Origin: JADKFD01 sp050250665 | GTDB lineage: Bacteria > Pseudomonadota > Gammaproteobacteria > Xanthomonadales > SZUA-5 | Direction of reading: 5' to 3' | NCBI GenBank assembly: GCA_050250665.1 | Contig: JBFWOF010000014.1 | Location: 1-64,000 of the forward strand | DNA: 64,000 bases | In this document: positions 8,179 through 16,925 of the stretch, in pieces | Layout: each line of letters opens with the position of its first letter | How positions within the stretch are numbered: position 1 is the stretch's first letter | Made by a program: the position numbers and the translations under genes | The notes under the pieces: model-generated | What the model was told of the DNA's origin: nothing | Database searches by the model: none | Seen by the model: only the letters and a program-made list of their open reading frames with translations

Positions 8179-8243
8179 CAAACGTAAAACGTAAAACGTC
8201 AATCAAGGCCTGCTCTGATTGACGTTTTACGTTTGACGTTTTA
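8179..8243. repeat. Inverted pair of heptamer tracts (ACGTAAA / ACGTTTT)
   Basis: The left arm has two ACGTAAA units (8182-8195) followed by ACGTCAATCA. The right arm starts TGATTG and has ACGTTTT, ACGTTTG, ACGTTTT (8222-8242). The arms are nearly complementary and form a strong hairpin between the hypothetical membrane gene and uup. Both arms keep a 7-bp period. Confidence 0.88.
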
Positions 8244-9122
8244 CTACTCCAGAAGCATCTTCGGCGCCTGCTCGATATTGCTCGAAAGGCCGGTCAATGC
8301 GTTGAGATCGCGGATGGCGTGTTCGGCGTGGGTCATGGTGTCGGCGACGACATCGACCTGGGTGCTGATGAAGTCCGGGTTCTGGTTGTTGACCGTCATT
8401 TCGCTCAGGGCCAGGATCTTGGCCTCGATGCGTTCGAGTTCCAGATCGACGAACTGGTTGTTGGCCTCGGCCGACTTCAGATTGTCGAGGCGCATCGTGG
8501 TGGTGGCGATGGCATCGGTCAGCGAGCGCGCAAGGCGTTCGTCGGCCGTGTCAGACAGCGCCGAACGACGTTGCTCCAGATCTTTCAGCTGCGCTTCCAG
8601 GGCGCTGCGATCGGTCTGATCCAGGAATCGCCACAAGCCCTGCTGGGCATACAGCAGCCGCAGGAATACCCACAACAGTTTGTCCAGACCGCCACCGCGC
8701 AGTTCGTCGGCTTCCGGTGCTTCCGGGGCGCCGGCGGCCACGCCGCGGGCGATGCGACGCAGGCGCAGACAACGATCGCGCAGATCGCGGAAGCGTGTCG
8801 CAGGCCCCGGCGCCAGTTCACTCAGCATGCGCGTCAGCAGCGATTGCGGGTCTTCATCGCGCTGCTCCCATTGCGGGTCGCGACCGAGCATCCTGGCATC
8901 GATGGCGCGCCGGAACTTGGGCATGGACACCAGACCGGTCAGATACAGCAACTCGCCCGCCGCCAGCAGCGGCAGTATCGCGCCCGGTACCGGGCTGAGT
9001 ACCGCGAAAGCGCCGCCGGCGAGCAGGGCAAGCACATTCCAGCGCCAGGTGAAGGCCGCTTTCAGGTAATCGCCAAGGCCAGGGGCACGGCTTTGCGGTG
9101 GGGCAGGGGGTTGCGGTCGCAT
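8244..9122 (-). CDS. Hypothetical membrane protein with helical cytoplasmic tail
   Basis: A 292-residue protein that I do not recognise. Near the N-terminus (about residues 25-65) are two adjacent hydrophobic helices, WNVLALLAGGAFAVLSPVPG and LPLLAAGELLYLTGLVS. The rest is charged and mostly helical, with heptad-like Leu spacing around residues 165-260 (for example LEAQLKDLEQRRSALSDTAD), so a coiled coil is likely. The ATG at 9122 (MRPQPPAPPQ) is chosen; another ATG twelve codons upstream (9158) is possible. It precedes uup on the same strand, separated by a hairpin repeat, so co-transcription is uncertain. Confidence 0.7.
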   Translation of the reverse strand: MRPQPPAPPQSRAPGLGDYLKAAFTWRWNVLALLAGGAFAVLSPVPGAILPLLAAGELLYLTGLVSMPKFRRAIDARMLGRDPQWEQRDEDPQSLLTRMLSELAPGPATRFRDLRDRCLRLRRIARGVAAGAPEAPEADELRGGGLDKLLWVFLRLLYAQQGLWRFLDQTDRSALEAQLKDLEQRRSALSDTADERLARSLTDAIATTTMRLDNLKSAEANNQFVDLELERIEAKILALSEMTVNNQNPDFISTQVDVVADTMTHAEHAIRDLNALTGLSSNIEQAPKMLLE

Positions 9123-9294
9123 GGCCCAAGTATGCGGGGAAGAGGCCGGATCGTGCACGGGGGTCTGGATAGCGGCTCAGCTTTGAGCGCTTTCGTGGCG
9201 GGCTGCAGCGCGGCTCCGGCGCGCGTGGGCCTGGATGAGTACCTCCCGGCCATTCGCGCCGGCGGCCGCGACTCCCGGAACGGCAAGGCTTGGT

Positions 9295-9375
9295 GTAGCC
9301 CGAAGTGCGCGCAGCGCTCTCCGGGCGGTGACGCGAAAGTGCCCCGGTGAGCCGCTACGCAGCACACCGGGCTAC
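9295..9375. repeat. GTAGCCCGAAGTGCGCG palindromic repeat
   Basis: About 81 bp beginning GTAGCCCGAAGTGCGCGCAG and ending ACACCGGGCTAC, with complementary ends GTAGCCCG/CGGGCTAC. A close copy lies at 26789-26867, and degraded ones lie at 61630 and 61839-61904. The rest of 9123-9470 holds only the GCGCGGCTCCGGCGCGC near-palindrome around 9208 and no gene. Confidence 0.85.
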
Positions 9376-9470
9376 GAGCACCAGGCGGGTTCATGACTGC
9401 CCTGCGCTTGAGTTGCCTCAAGCGAGGCCCGGCGGTGGCCTTTATGATCGGCGCCATGGATCAGGAGTGA

Positions 9471-11636
9471 ATGATGACGGCACCGAAGCGTTTCACCCGG
9501 GTTGAGGATGCGGTCGCATTCGTCCGCGAAAAATTGGGCAAACACTGGAATGCCGCGGCGCCGCTGGGTCTGGGCAAGCCCAATCGATTGATCAATGCCT
9601 TGTATCTGGCGGCCAAGGCCGATTCCTCGGTGCAGATGACGCTGATGACCGCCCTGTCCCTGGCCCGCCCCAATCCCGCCGGTGATCTGGAAAAGCGCTT
9701 TCTCGGGCCGTTCGCCCGGCGCTGGTGGGGCGATGACTACCCGGATCTGGAGTATCTGAAGGATGTGCGCGCCAACCGCGTGCCGGCCAATATCGAGATC
9801 CGCGAGTTCTACCTGCAGTCCGGTTCGATGCTGGGGCGCCCCGCCGCCCAGCGCAACTATGTCAGCGTCAACTACACCCATGTGGCGCGCGATGTCGCCG
9901 CCACCGGCGTCAATCTGGCGCTGCAACTGGTGGCCCGCCGCGATACCCCGCAGGGGCCCCGCTACAGTCTGTCCTGCAACACCGACACCACCATGGACCT
10001 GCGCGACCGCCTGCGCGCGCAGGGGCGGAATATCACCATCATCGGCGTGGTCCATCGTGAGCTGCCCTTTGTGGGCAACGATGCCGAGGTGGGCGAGGAC
10101 TTCTTCGATGCCATCCTGGAATCACCGGACGAGGCGCATCGCTTGTTCGGGCTGCCGCGACAGCCGGTGGAGCCGGCTGAATACATGCTCGGACTGCACG
10201 CCAGCGCCCTGGTCAAGGATGGTGGCACCCTGCAGATCGGTATCGGCGCACTCTCGGATGCCATCGTCTACGGGCTGAAGCTGCGCTGCAGCGACAACGC
10301 CAGCTACCGCAGCACGCTGGAGCCCATGCTCGATGCCGGCAGTCGCCTGCTGGTGCAGTCCGTTGGCGGCCTGGAGCCGCTGCAGGCCGGACTCTACGGC
10401 GCCAGCGAAATGGTCATGGACGGCTTCATGGAGCTGCATCAGGCCGGCATTCTCAAACGCCGCGTCTACGACTATCTGCCGCTGCAGAATCTGCACAATC
10501 GGCGCCAGATCGGCAATGTGTTGCGCGCCGACGATATCGACATGCTGGTCGAATCAGGGGTTTATCCACGACCGCTGGATGAAGACTCGGTGCGTACTCT
10601 GATCGGCTTCGGGCTGTTGCCTGCCGGAAGCGTCATGGCCGATCGCGATCAGCTGCGATTGCCGGACGGAACACTGGTTGACGCCCTGTTGCCGGCCGGC
10701 GCCGCGCGCGAGGCCGTGGCCGCGGTCATCGACGGTGTGCGTCTGAGCAACGGGCGCTATCTGCACGGTGCCTTCTTTCTCGGCTCGCACGCGCTGTACG
10801 ACTGGATCCGCGGCCTCGAGGGCGAGGATTTCGAGGGTTTTTGCATGACCCGGGTCTCGCACATCAATGAGCTATACGGCGGCCAGGAAGCGCTGCAGCT
10901 GGCACAGCGCCACGAAGCCCGATTCTTCAACACCTGCATGATGCACTCGGTGCTGGGCGCGGCCGTTTCCGATGCCCTGGAAAACGGCCAGGTGGTCAGT
11001 GGTGTCGGCGGTCAGTACAACTTCGTGGCCATGGCCCATGCCGTGCCCACCGGTCGCTCGGTGCTGATGCTGCGGGCCACCCGCGAGAGCGGCGGCGAGG
11101 TGCAGTCGAACATCCTCTGGAACTACGGCTACACCACCATTCCCAGGCACTTGCGCGATCTGGTGGTCACCGAGTACGGCGTGGCCGATCTGCGCGGACA
11201 GAGCGACGAGGAGTGCATCAAGCGCATGATCGGCATCGCCGATGCGCGCTTCCAGGACGAACTGGCGGCGCGCGCACGCAGTGCCGGCAAGCTGGCTACG
11301 GCCTGGAGCATTCCCGAGCGTTACCGGCGCAACACCCCCGAGCACATCGCCCAGGCGCTTTCGGCGGCGAGGGCCAAGGGGCTGTTTCCGCTGTTTCCAT
11401 TCGGTGCCGACTTTGATGCCACCGAGGAGAAACTGGTCAAGGCATTGCGCTGGCTCAAGAGCAACACGCAGCAGACCCTGGGTCGTTTGGGTACGTTGCT
11501 GTCGGCCCTGGCTGCCTCGCCATCCGGCGCCGAGCAGACCTGCCTGGCCCGCATGGGCTTCGACCAGCCACGCAATCTGCACCAGCGCCTGTATGCGCGC
11601 CTGCTCACGCTGGCGCTGCGCCGCACTGCGGAATAG
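9471..11636 (+). CDS. Acetyl-CoA hydrolase/transferase family protein
   Basis: A cytoplasmic enzyme of the CoA-transferase superfamily, 721 residues. It would hydrolyse an acyl-CoA or transfer CoA between carboxylic acids, forming a glutamyl-CoA intermediate. Family features are the LQIGIGALSDAI block (about residue 250) and the C-terminal half with GVGGQYNFVAMAHAVPTGRS, SNILWNYGYTTIPRH and VTEYGVADLRGQS. At 721 residues it is longer than the usual 430-630-residue enzymes such as Ach1 or 4-hydroxybutyrate CoA-transferase, with extra sequence at both ends. The ATG at 9471 has AGGAG four bases upstream and is followed by a second ATG. The gene stands alone, so its substrate is not fixed by context. 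Confidence 0.88.
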   Translation: MMTAPKRFTRVEDAVAFVREKLGKHWNAAAPLGLGKPNRLINALYLAAKADSSVQMTLMTALSLARPNPAGDLEKRFLGPFARRWWGDDYPDLEYLKDVRANRVPANIEIREFYLQSGSMLGRPAAQRNYVSVNYTHVARDVAATGVNLALQLVARRDTPQGPRYSLSCNTDTTMDLRDRLRAQGRNITIIGVVHRELPFVGNDAEVGEDFFDAILESPDEAHRLFGLPRQPVEPAEYMLGLHASALVKDGGTLQIGIGALSDAIVYGLKLRCSDNASYRSTLEPMLDAGSRLLVQSVGGLEPLQAGLYGASEMVMDGFMELHQAGILKRRVYDYLPLQNLHNRRQIGNVLRADDIDMLVESGVYPRPLDEDSVRTLIGFGLLPAGSVMADRDQLRLPDGTLVDALLPAGAAREAVAAVIDGVRLSNGRYLHGAFFLGSHALYDWIRGLEGEDFEGFCMTRVSHINELYGGQEALQLAQRHEARFFNTCMMHSVLGAAVSDALENGQVVSGVGGQYNFVAMAHAVPTGRSVLMLRATRESGGEVQSNILWNYGYTTIPRHLRDLVVTEYGVADLRGQSDEECIKRMIGIADARFQDELAARARSAGKLATAWSIPERYRRNTPEHIAQALSAARAKGLFPLFPFGADFDATEEKLVKALRWLKSNTQQTLGRLGTLLSALAASPSGAEQTCLARMGFDQPRNLHQRLYARLLTLALRRTAE

Positions 11637-11665
11637 GACCCGAACTCGGAAGTCCTGCCAAAGCA

Positions 11666-11990
11666 GCGGAGCAAGCTCCGCTCTACCAGAGCATCGGTGT
11701 GCGAGGCTTTGGTAGTGCCGAGCTTGCTCGGCAGGGGGCGCGGGCTCTCGGGTGAGATTCAAAGCAAAGCGGGAAAGCCCAGCAAAGGCAGCGGAGCAAG
11801 CTCCGCTCTACGAGCGCATCGGTGTGCGAGGCTGTTGTAGTGCCGAGCTTGCTCGGCAGGCTGTGCGGGTCTTGGGTGGGATTCAAAGCAAAGCGGGAAA
11901 GCCCAGCAAAGGCAGCGGAGCAAGCTCCGCTCTACGAAAGAATCGGTGTGCGAGGCTGTTGTAGTGCCGAGCTTGCTCGGCAGGGAGTGC
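11666..11990. repeat. Three tandem copies of a 125-bp intergenic repeat
   Basis: Units begin with GCGGAGCAAGCTCCGC at 11666, 11791 and 11915 (spacing 125 and 124 bp). Each unit contains two short perfect hairpins, GCGGAGCAAGCTCCGC and GCCGAGCTTGCTCGGC, separated by TCTACSAGMGCATCGGTGTG-like sequence. The second and third are nearly identical. No gene is seen in 11637-12036. Confidence 0.92.
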
Positions 11991-12036
11991 GGCTTTTCGC
12001 TGCAGCGGCTCGGGAGAAGTACCGAAACTTAGACAG

Positions 12037-12067
12037 AAAAAAAAGGGGCGCCCGATCGGGGCGCCCC
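12037..12067 (-). terminator. Rho-independent terminator of the lipase-like gene
   Basis: Read on the minus strand, a stem GGGGCGCCC closes on itself around CGAT and is followed by eight T. It lies 20 bp beyond the stop codon of the secreted lipase-like gene and is the cleanest intrinsic terminator in the window apart from that of rpmA. Confidence 0.93.
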
Positions 12068-12087
12068 TGGACAGTGCTGCGATGGCT

Positions 12088-14022
12088 TCAGCGTGCGGCG
12101 TTGGCGTTCATCGTCGCATTGCGTGATGAATCCAGATACTGCGCCGGATCGCGCATGTTGGCGGTGTGGCACTGGCCAGTGGTGTGACCGCGGTTGATGG
12201 CGCCCGACAGCTGGCCCTTGGCCTGCTCGGTGGTGCCGTCTTCCGGATCGCTCAGGACCAGATCGGTGGCGAACTGGCAGTAATCATTGCTCCACCAGTT
12301 GGTGTAGCGGAAGGAGGTCGTGTAGTAATTGACCTTGGCGCGGGCCCAGGACGGAATGCCAGCCAGCCAGTTGCTGGCGCCGGAGTAGGTCAGGTCGTTG
12401 TTGTAGCCACAACCGACACCAAACCAGTTGCCCAGCGTGGCCAGGATGCCGGCCAGATTGGTGCCCTGGTAGGGTGAGCCCACCGACTGGATCAAACGAC
12501 TGCCCGAGGCATTGTCGAGACCGCTCCAGTAGTAGGTGTACAGGTGCAGCGAGGCCGGACCGCCCTGGCTGTGGGCGACCACACCGAAGGAGTTCCAGGT
12601 CGAACCAAAGCTCTGGATCAAACGCGCGAACTGGTCGTGCGTGCGGTTCTGGTTGGCGTCGAGGAAGGTCGAGTCATTGGTGAACTGCGAGGCCGGCCAG
12701 ACGCCACCAGAGCAGTAACCATGGACCAGCAGCAGGCGCGAGCCGGTGCCCTTGTCAGCCTTGAGGTTGGCCGGACGCGGACCCTGGGTCATGGCTTCAT
12801 CGATGCTGATGCTGCCGGGCTTGGCCTTGATGCTCAGTGCCGGCGTGCTCATCGGCATGCGCTCGGCCGAAGCCACCGTGATGTAGTAGTCCGGATCTTC
12901 CAGGCGCAGATTGCGCAACTCGAAGGGGGCGCGGGCGCCGGCGAGCGCGATCCAGCGCGTATCAAGACCGAAACTGACCGCGCCATCCTTGGGCGTGATC
13001 ATGCCGCTGACCCAGGCCACCGGAGTGGCAGCGCCGACTTCATCGGTACCCCAGACCTCGGCGTAGCCGCGATAGTGACGATCGAGCTTCTCACCCGCCA
13101 CCGGCACGTTCAGGTTCAGGCGCATGCCGTCGGCGTTGCTGGCAGCGGCCTTGGTGCCGGCCAGTTGCAGCATCGGCGCGATGATCGGCAGCGGATGCTC
13201 GGCCGTGCGCACGACCGGACGGCCGACACGGTTGTAGCCGCGCACCACCACCTGGGCCTGGTACTGACCGGCCTTGTCGGCCAGGAAGTCACCGCCATAG
13301 ATGCCGTCGTTGGCCTGCGCGTCGTTGTGCTTGCCATCGTCGTGCATGGCATAGGTCTGGACCTCACCATTCGGGCTGGTCACTCGGAGCGCGGCGGAGC
13401 CGACGCGTCCTGCAGCCTTGGCGAACAGCACCTCACCGCTCTCGTCCTGCCCGTACAGGCTGGCCACAAAGCCGATGCGTTCCCCAACGATCTGCTTGGT
13501 GTGGGTCTGGTAGGACACCAGCTGCGTGTCCGAGCCGCCTTCGATCAGCACAAAGCCGCGCGGCGAAGCGCCACTGGCGGCGTTGAGCTTGAGCGTCCAG
13601 TCGCCGGTCTCGATACCGTCAAAGGCATAGTAGTCGGCCGGGTAGGCCGCGTTTTCCATGCCGAACTCGGCCAGGCGCTGATCCGTGGCCAGACTGCGAG
13701 CGGCCTTTTCCGAGCGTCCCGAGGGCGAGCGCATGCCCACGTCCCAGCCCAGCTGGTCGCCACTGAAAACCAGAAAGCGCAGCTTGTCCGATTCCACTGG
13801 CAGGGACACGCTGGCGGCGTAGCCACCGGCCTTGTCCGAACTCATTTCGATCGGCAGCAACGCGCTCTTCGAGTGAATGGCGGCATCCACCGGGTTGGCC
13901 GGCTGCATCGCGGCAAATTCGGACGGCGGGCCAGCGAGCTGCTTGGCGACGATACCCTCAGCCTGCGCCAGCGGCGCAACCAGAACGAGACAGCATGCAA
14001 CAGACAGACGATTGAGCTTCAC
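12088..14022 (-). CDS. Secreted lipase/esterase-like protein (conditioned medium factor type)
   Basis: A 644-residue exported protein. The GTG at 14022 has GGGAGGG seven bases upstream and gives a clean signal peptide (LNRLSVACCLVLVAPLAQA); the open frame extends further upstream to 14193 but without a plausible signal. The N-terminal half (about residues 25-400) is made of beta-rich domains, including a VTSPNGEVQTYAMHDDG block and a following DGIYGG, as in choice-of-anchor and DUF4785-type proteins. The C-terminal 220 residues form an alpha/beta-hydrolase domain: LLLVHGYCSGG as oxyanion strand, nucleophile Ser485 in AHSQGG, a GSPYQG loop and several Cys. This layout resembles bacterial homologues of conditioned medium factor; lipid or ester substrates are likely but untested. 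Confidence 0.82.
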   Translation of the reverse strand: MKLNRLSVACCLVLVAPLAQAEGIVAKQLAGPPSEFAAMQPANPVDAAIHSKSALLPIEMSSDKAGGYAASVSLPVESDKLRFLVFSGDQLGWDVGMRSPSGRSEKAARSLATDQRLAEFGMENAAYPADYYAFDGIETGDWTLKLNAASGASPRGFVLIEGGSDTQLVSYQTHTKQIVGERIGFVASLYGQDESGEVLFAKAAGRVGSAALRVTSPNGEVQTYAMHDDGKHNDAQANDGIYGGDFLADKAGQYQAQVVVRGYNRVGRPVVRTAEHPLPIIAPMLQLAGTKAAASNADGMRLNLNVPVAGEKLDRHYRGYAEVWGTDEVGAATPVAWVSGMITPKDGAVSFGLDTRWIALAGARAPFELRNLRLEDPDYYITVASAERMPMSTPALSIKAKPGSISIDEAMTQGPRPANLKADKGTGSRLLLVHGYCSGGVWPASQFTNDSTFLDANQNRTHDQFARLIQSFGSTWNSFGVVAHSQGGPASLHLYTYYWSGLDNASGSRLIQSVGSPYQGTNLAGILATLGNWFGVGCGYNNDLTYSGASNWLAGIPSWARAKVNYYTTSFRYTNWWSNDYCQFATDLVLSDPEDGTTEQAKGQLSGAINRGHTTGQCHTANMRDPAQYLDSSRNATMNANAAR

Positions 14023-14123
14023 GACTACCCTCCCAGATACGTGAACGCGGACACGGATGCGACCGCAGTGAACCTTCAAGTGTTCGTCTGGTGCTCTCGG
14101 ATCGCTCAGCGCGTCCGCCCCAA

Positions 14124-14145
14124 CACCATACGTGTGAGTATGGTG
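14124..14145. promoter_or_regulatory. Perfect inverted repeat upstream of the lipase-like gene, possible operator
   Basis: CACCATAC, six bases, then GTATGGTG, about 100 bp upstream of the GTG start of the lipase-like gene. Its size and symmetry suit a dimeric repressor or activator site. No regulator gene is adjacent, so the binding protein is unknown. Confidence 0.4.
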
Positions 14146-14361
14146 CCAATGAACGGGGGGTAAATGCAAGCAAAAACTGACGGAAATTGTCACAAGAGAC
14201 GAAGAAAGGGCAGGGAAGGTGGAAAATTCGGGTAGTCGAAAGCCTTGGCGCGGCCGTGAACCGTGGCTGTCCGGGGGCAGCGTCAGGGAGGTGGCGGCGA
14301 AGCCGTGGGCCGCCCAGCGAACCTGCGTTCAGGTGACTTCGCTCTCGCCGACGTTGTGGAT

Positions 14362-14440
14362 GCGTCATTGCGAGGAGCGCAGCGACGAAGCAATCCAGTG
14401 CTTCTGCGGCGCTGTGTCTGGATTGCTTCGCTACGCTCTC
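14362..14440. repeat. CATTGCGAG palindromic repeat, right end lost
   Basis: Left arm GCGTCATTGCGAGGAGCGCAG to CAATCCAG and the start of the right arm CTGGATTGCTTCGCTACGCTC, then the sequence diverges. A detached right end, GGCTCGCAATGACGC, lies at about 14627-14641 beside the GGGCCGAAA string that usually precedes the family, as if about 190 bp had been inserted into or rearranged within a copy. The rest of 14146-14705 has no gene. Confidence 0.85.
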
Positions 14441-14705
14441 CATGAACCGCATTCCGGCGCCGGCCTCCGGGCTTTCGGGGCGCTGTTGTGGAGGGCGCCG
14501 CGCTGCGGCGCCGCTCTGCGCTGAGTGAGGATCAAGAGCGGCCGCGCAGGCGCGCGTCCCTCCTCAAAGCCGCTCCATGTCTGCCAGCGTTCATGGTCCA
14601 TGGGCAGTTTCGGGCCGAAAAAGGTGGCTCGCAATGACGCTGTCCAGAAGTCGGCAGGCATCGGCACGCCCTATACTCGGCGCCCCACATCGGCAGGACG
14701 GCGCG

Positions 14706-15497
14706 GTGCAACTGATTGATATCGGAGCCAATCTGAGTCACGAGTCCTTTGCGCATGACCTCTCCAGCGTGCTCGACCACGCCCGTGCGGTGGGCATCTC
14801 GCAGATTGTCGTGACTGGTGCGAGTGAGCAGGCCAGCCTGGATGCCCACGCTCTGGCACAACAATGGCCGCGCTTCCTCTACGCCACGGCCGGCGTACAC
14901 CCGCACCATGCCGGCGACTACACTGCGGACACCCACGAGACCCTGCGCGGCCTGCATCGGCACGCCGATGTCGTGGCGGTGGGCGAGACCGGCCTCGACT
15001 ATTTCCGCGATCTGTCACCGCGCGCCACCCAGCAGTTCGCCTTCGAACAGCAGCTGGAACTGGCGCTGGAATGCGGCAAGCCGCTGTTTCTGCACCAGCG
15101 TGAAGCCCACGACGATTTCATCGCCATCCTGCGCCAGCTGCGGGATCGGCTCGGTGCCTGCGTGGTGCATTGCTTCACCGCCGACAAGCGTGAGCTCTAC
15201 GAGTGCCTGGATCTGGATTGCCATATCGGCATCACCGGCTGGATCTGCGATGAGCGCCGCGGTACCCATCTGATTCCGCTGATGAAGGATATTCCGGCCA
15301 ATCGACTGATGATCGAGACCGACGCGCCCTATCTGCTGCCGCGCACGATCCGGCCCAAGCCCAAGACCCATCGCAACGAGCCGCGCTATCTGCCGCAGGT
15401 GTTGCAGGCCGTGGCTGATGCGCGAGGGGAGTCGATCGAACAGCTCGCGGCCAGCACCACGGCCACGGCGCGGGAGTTCTTCAGGCTGCCGGGTTGA
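14706..15497 (+). CDS. tatD: TatD family metal-dependent hydrolase
   Basis: A 263-residue TIM-barrel hydrolase of the TatD type. E. coli TatD is a metal-dependent 3'-5' DNA/RNA exonuclease acting in repair of oxidised DNA. The N-terminus QLIDIGANLSHESF follows E. coli TatD itself (which also lacks the HxH of its paralogues YcfH and YjjV), then AGVHPHHA, VGETGLDYF, FLHQREAHDDF, VVHCFTADK and the metal ligand in IETDAPYLLPR. The GTG at 14706 is chosen because conserved sequence begins there and the length equals that of E. coli TatD; the longer frame from 14577 runs through repeat remnants. It is separate from any tatABC genes. Confidence 0.93.
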   Translation: MQLIDIGANLSHESFAHDLSSVLDHARAVGISQIVVTGASEQASLDAHALAQQWPRFLYATAGVHPHHAGDYTADTHETLRGLHRHADVVAVGETGLDYFRDLSPRATQQFAFEQQLELALECGKPLFLHQREAHDDFIAILRQLRDRLGACVVHCFTADKRELYECLDLDCHIGITGWICDERRGTHLIPLMKDIPANRLMIETDAPYLLPRTIRPKPKTHRNEPRYLPQVLQAVADARGESIEQLAASTTATAREFFRLPG

Positions 15498-15535
15498 GGG
15501 GCCAGCGCGGGCATTGGCAAGCCGTGCCGCCGTCG

Positions 15536-15603
15536 GTAGGTCCAGCCTTGTCTGGACGCTTTTCGCCATAACCCCAGGAGCGTCCAGACAAGTCTGGACC
15601 TAC
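15536..15603. repeat. GTAGGTCCAG hairpin repeat
   Basis: Left arm GTAGGTCCAGCCTTGTCTGG and right arm CAGACAAGTCTGGACCTAC are near-perfect complements, and each arm also contains the self-complementary TCCAGACWWGTCTGGA. It lies 39 bp after tatD and may help terminate it. A relative lies at 32041-32113. Confidence 0.88.
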
Positions 15604-15621
15604 AAGGGCCGGCGCCCGCTG

Positions 15622-15650
15622 TTCTCCGCGACCTCCGCGCCTCCGCGTGA
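15622..15650. repeat. Single arm of the CTCCGCGCCTCCGCGTGA repeat
   Basis: This piece matches the right arm of the hairpin at 61710-61796. It sits directly before the heptamer tract. Confidence 0.7.
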
Positions 15651-15663
15651 GCCCGCTCCAGCC

Positions 15664-15813
15664 ACCAGCAACCAGCAACCAGCAACCAGCAACCAACAAC
15701 AACAACCAGCAACCAACAACCAACAACAACAACCAGCAACCAACAACCAACAACCAACAACCAACAACCAACAACCAACAACCAACAACCAACAACCAAC
15801 AACCAACAACCAA
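15664..15813. repeat. Heptanucleotide tandem tract, CCAACAA and CCAGCAA units
   Basis: About 150 bp of 7-bp units, first CCAGCAA, then mixed, then a pure run of CCAACAA, with occasional 6-bp CAACAA units. It ends a few bases before the stop codon of rodA, so the 3' end of the operon transcript reads into it. Open frames through it (repeating VVGCWLL on the other strand) are artefacts. Confidence 0.95.
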
Positions 15814-15815
15814 CA

Positions 15816-16925
15816 TCACCGCCGATGGGCGTTGATAGACAGCAGGATGCCGAAGGCCACCAGCAGGGACACGGCTGAGGTGCCGCCATAGCTGATCAGC
15901 GGCAGCGGCACGCCCTTGACCGGCATCATTCCGGTGATCATCGCGCTGTTGACGAGGATGTAGACGAAGAAGGTCATGGCGATGGCGCCGCCGAGCAGGC
16001 GGCCGTAGGTGTCGCGGGCATTGGCGGCAATCCACAGCGAGCGGCCGATGACGAAAGCGTACACCAGCATCAGCAGGGTCACGCCCACCCAGCCGAATTC
16101 CTCACTGAACACGGCCAGCACGAAATCGGTATGGCGCTCGGGCAGAAACTCCAGCTGGGACTGGGTGCCATGGGTCCAGCCCTTGCCGCTCCAACCACCG
16201 GAACCGACGGCGATCTTGGACTGGATGGTCTGCCAGCCGCTGCCCAGCGGATCGGAGTCCGGGTTCAGAAACTGGTAGACACGGTTCTTCTGATAGTCGT
16301 GCATGAATTGCCAGACGATGGGCAACGAGGCGGCGGCCATCAAGCCGAGGCCACCGATCCACCACCACGAGATACCGGCAAGGAAGATCACGAAGGCGCC
16401 GCTGCCCACGACCAGCACCGCGGTACCGAGATCCGGTTGAATCACGATCAGGCCGGCTGGCAGAGCGATCAGCAGCAAGGCCTTGATCAGATCGCCCAGA
16501 CCCGGTGGCAGCACCCGGTCATGGAAGTACCACGCGAGCATCATCGGCAGGCTGAGCTTGAGCAGCTCCGAGGGTTGGAAACGGAGCACGCCCAGATCCA
16601 GCCAGCGTTGCGCGCCCTTGCCTTCGCCAAGGACAATGACCGCCAGCAGCAGGGCGATGCAACCCAGATAGAACCATGGCGTCCAGCGTCGCCAGGTGGA
16701 GGGCGAAATGCGCATGCACACGGCCATCAGCGCGAAGCCGAGGACAAAGCGCATGCCCTGCTTGAACACCATGTCCGGATCCTGGGCGCCGGCGCTCCAG
16801 ACCACAGCCAGACTGGTGCCAGCCAGCAGCAGCAGCGCGACGACCAGCGGCACGTCGACCTGGGTCGGCAGCAGCGACTGCAGCACCCGGCGCGACCAGT
16901 GGGCAATCAGAGCCTCGAGTTTCAT
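15816..16925 (-). CDS. rodA: Peptidoglycan glycosyltransferase RodA
   Basis: A 369-residue polytopic SEDS protein that polymerises lipid II for side-wall growth together with PBP2. About ten hydrophobic helices run along the chain. SEDS signatures are the QLDLGTAVLV-like QPDLGTAVLVVGSG, the loop with NPDSDPLGSGWQ, the QSQLEFLPERHTDF block and the C-terminal GVPLPLISYGGTSAV. Its ATG overlaps the stop of mrdA by four bases (ATGA), so translation is probably coupled. It is the last gene of the mreB-mreC-mreD-mrdA-rodA operon. Confidence 0.97.
   Translation of the reverse strand: MKLEALIAHWSRRVLQSLLPTQVDVPLVVALLLLAGTSLAVVWSAGAQDPDMVFKQGMRFVLGFALMAVCMRISPSTWRRWTPWFYLGCIALLLAVIVLGEGKGAQRWLDLGVLRFQPSELLKLSLPMMLAWYFHDRVLPPGLGDLIKALLLIALPAGLIVIQPDLGTAVLVVGSGAFVIFLAGISWWWIGGLGLMAAASLPIVWQFMHDYQKNRVYQFLNPDSDPLGSGWQTIQSKIAVGSGGWSGKGWTHGTQSQLEFLPERHTDFVLAVFSEEFGWVGVTLLMLVYAFVIGRSLWIAANARDTYGRLLGGAIAMTFFVYILVNSAMITGMMPVKGVPLPLISYGGTSAVSLLVAFGILLSINAHRR

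Noticed and set aside
12544..14163. 539-residue frame antisense to the secreted lipase gene
   Set aside because: The minus-strand gene has a signal peptide, active-site motif and terminator; this frame has none.
15481..16035. Open frames with repeating VVGCWLL or NNQQPTT residues
   Set aside because: They are translations of the CCAACAA heptamer tract in different frames, with no start signal and no conserved domain.
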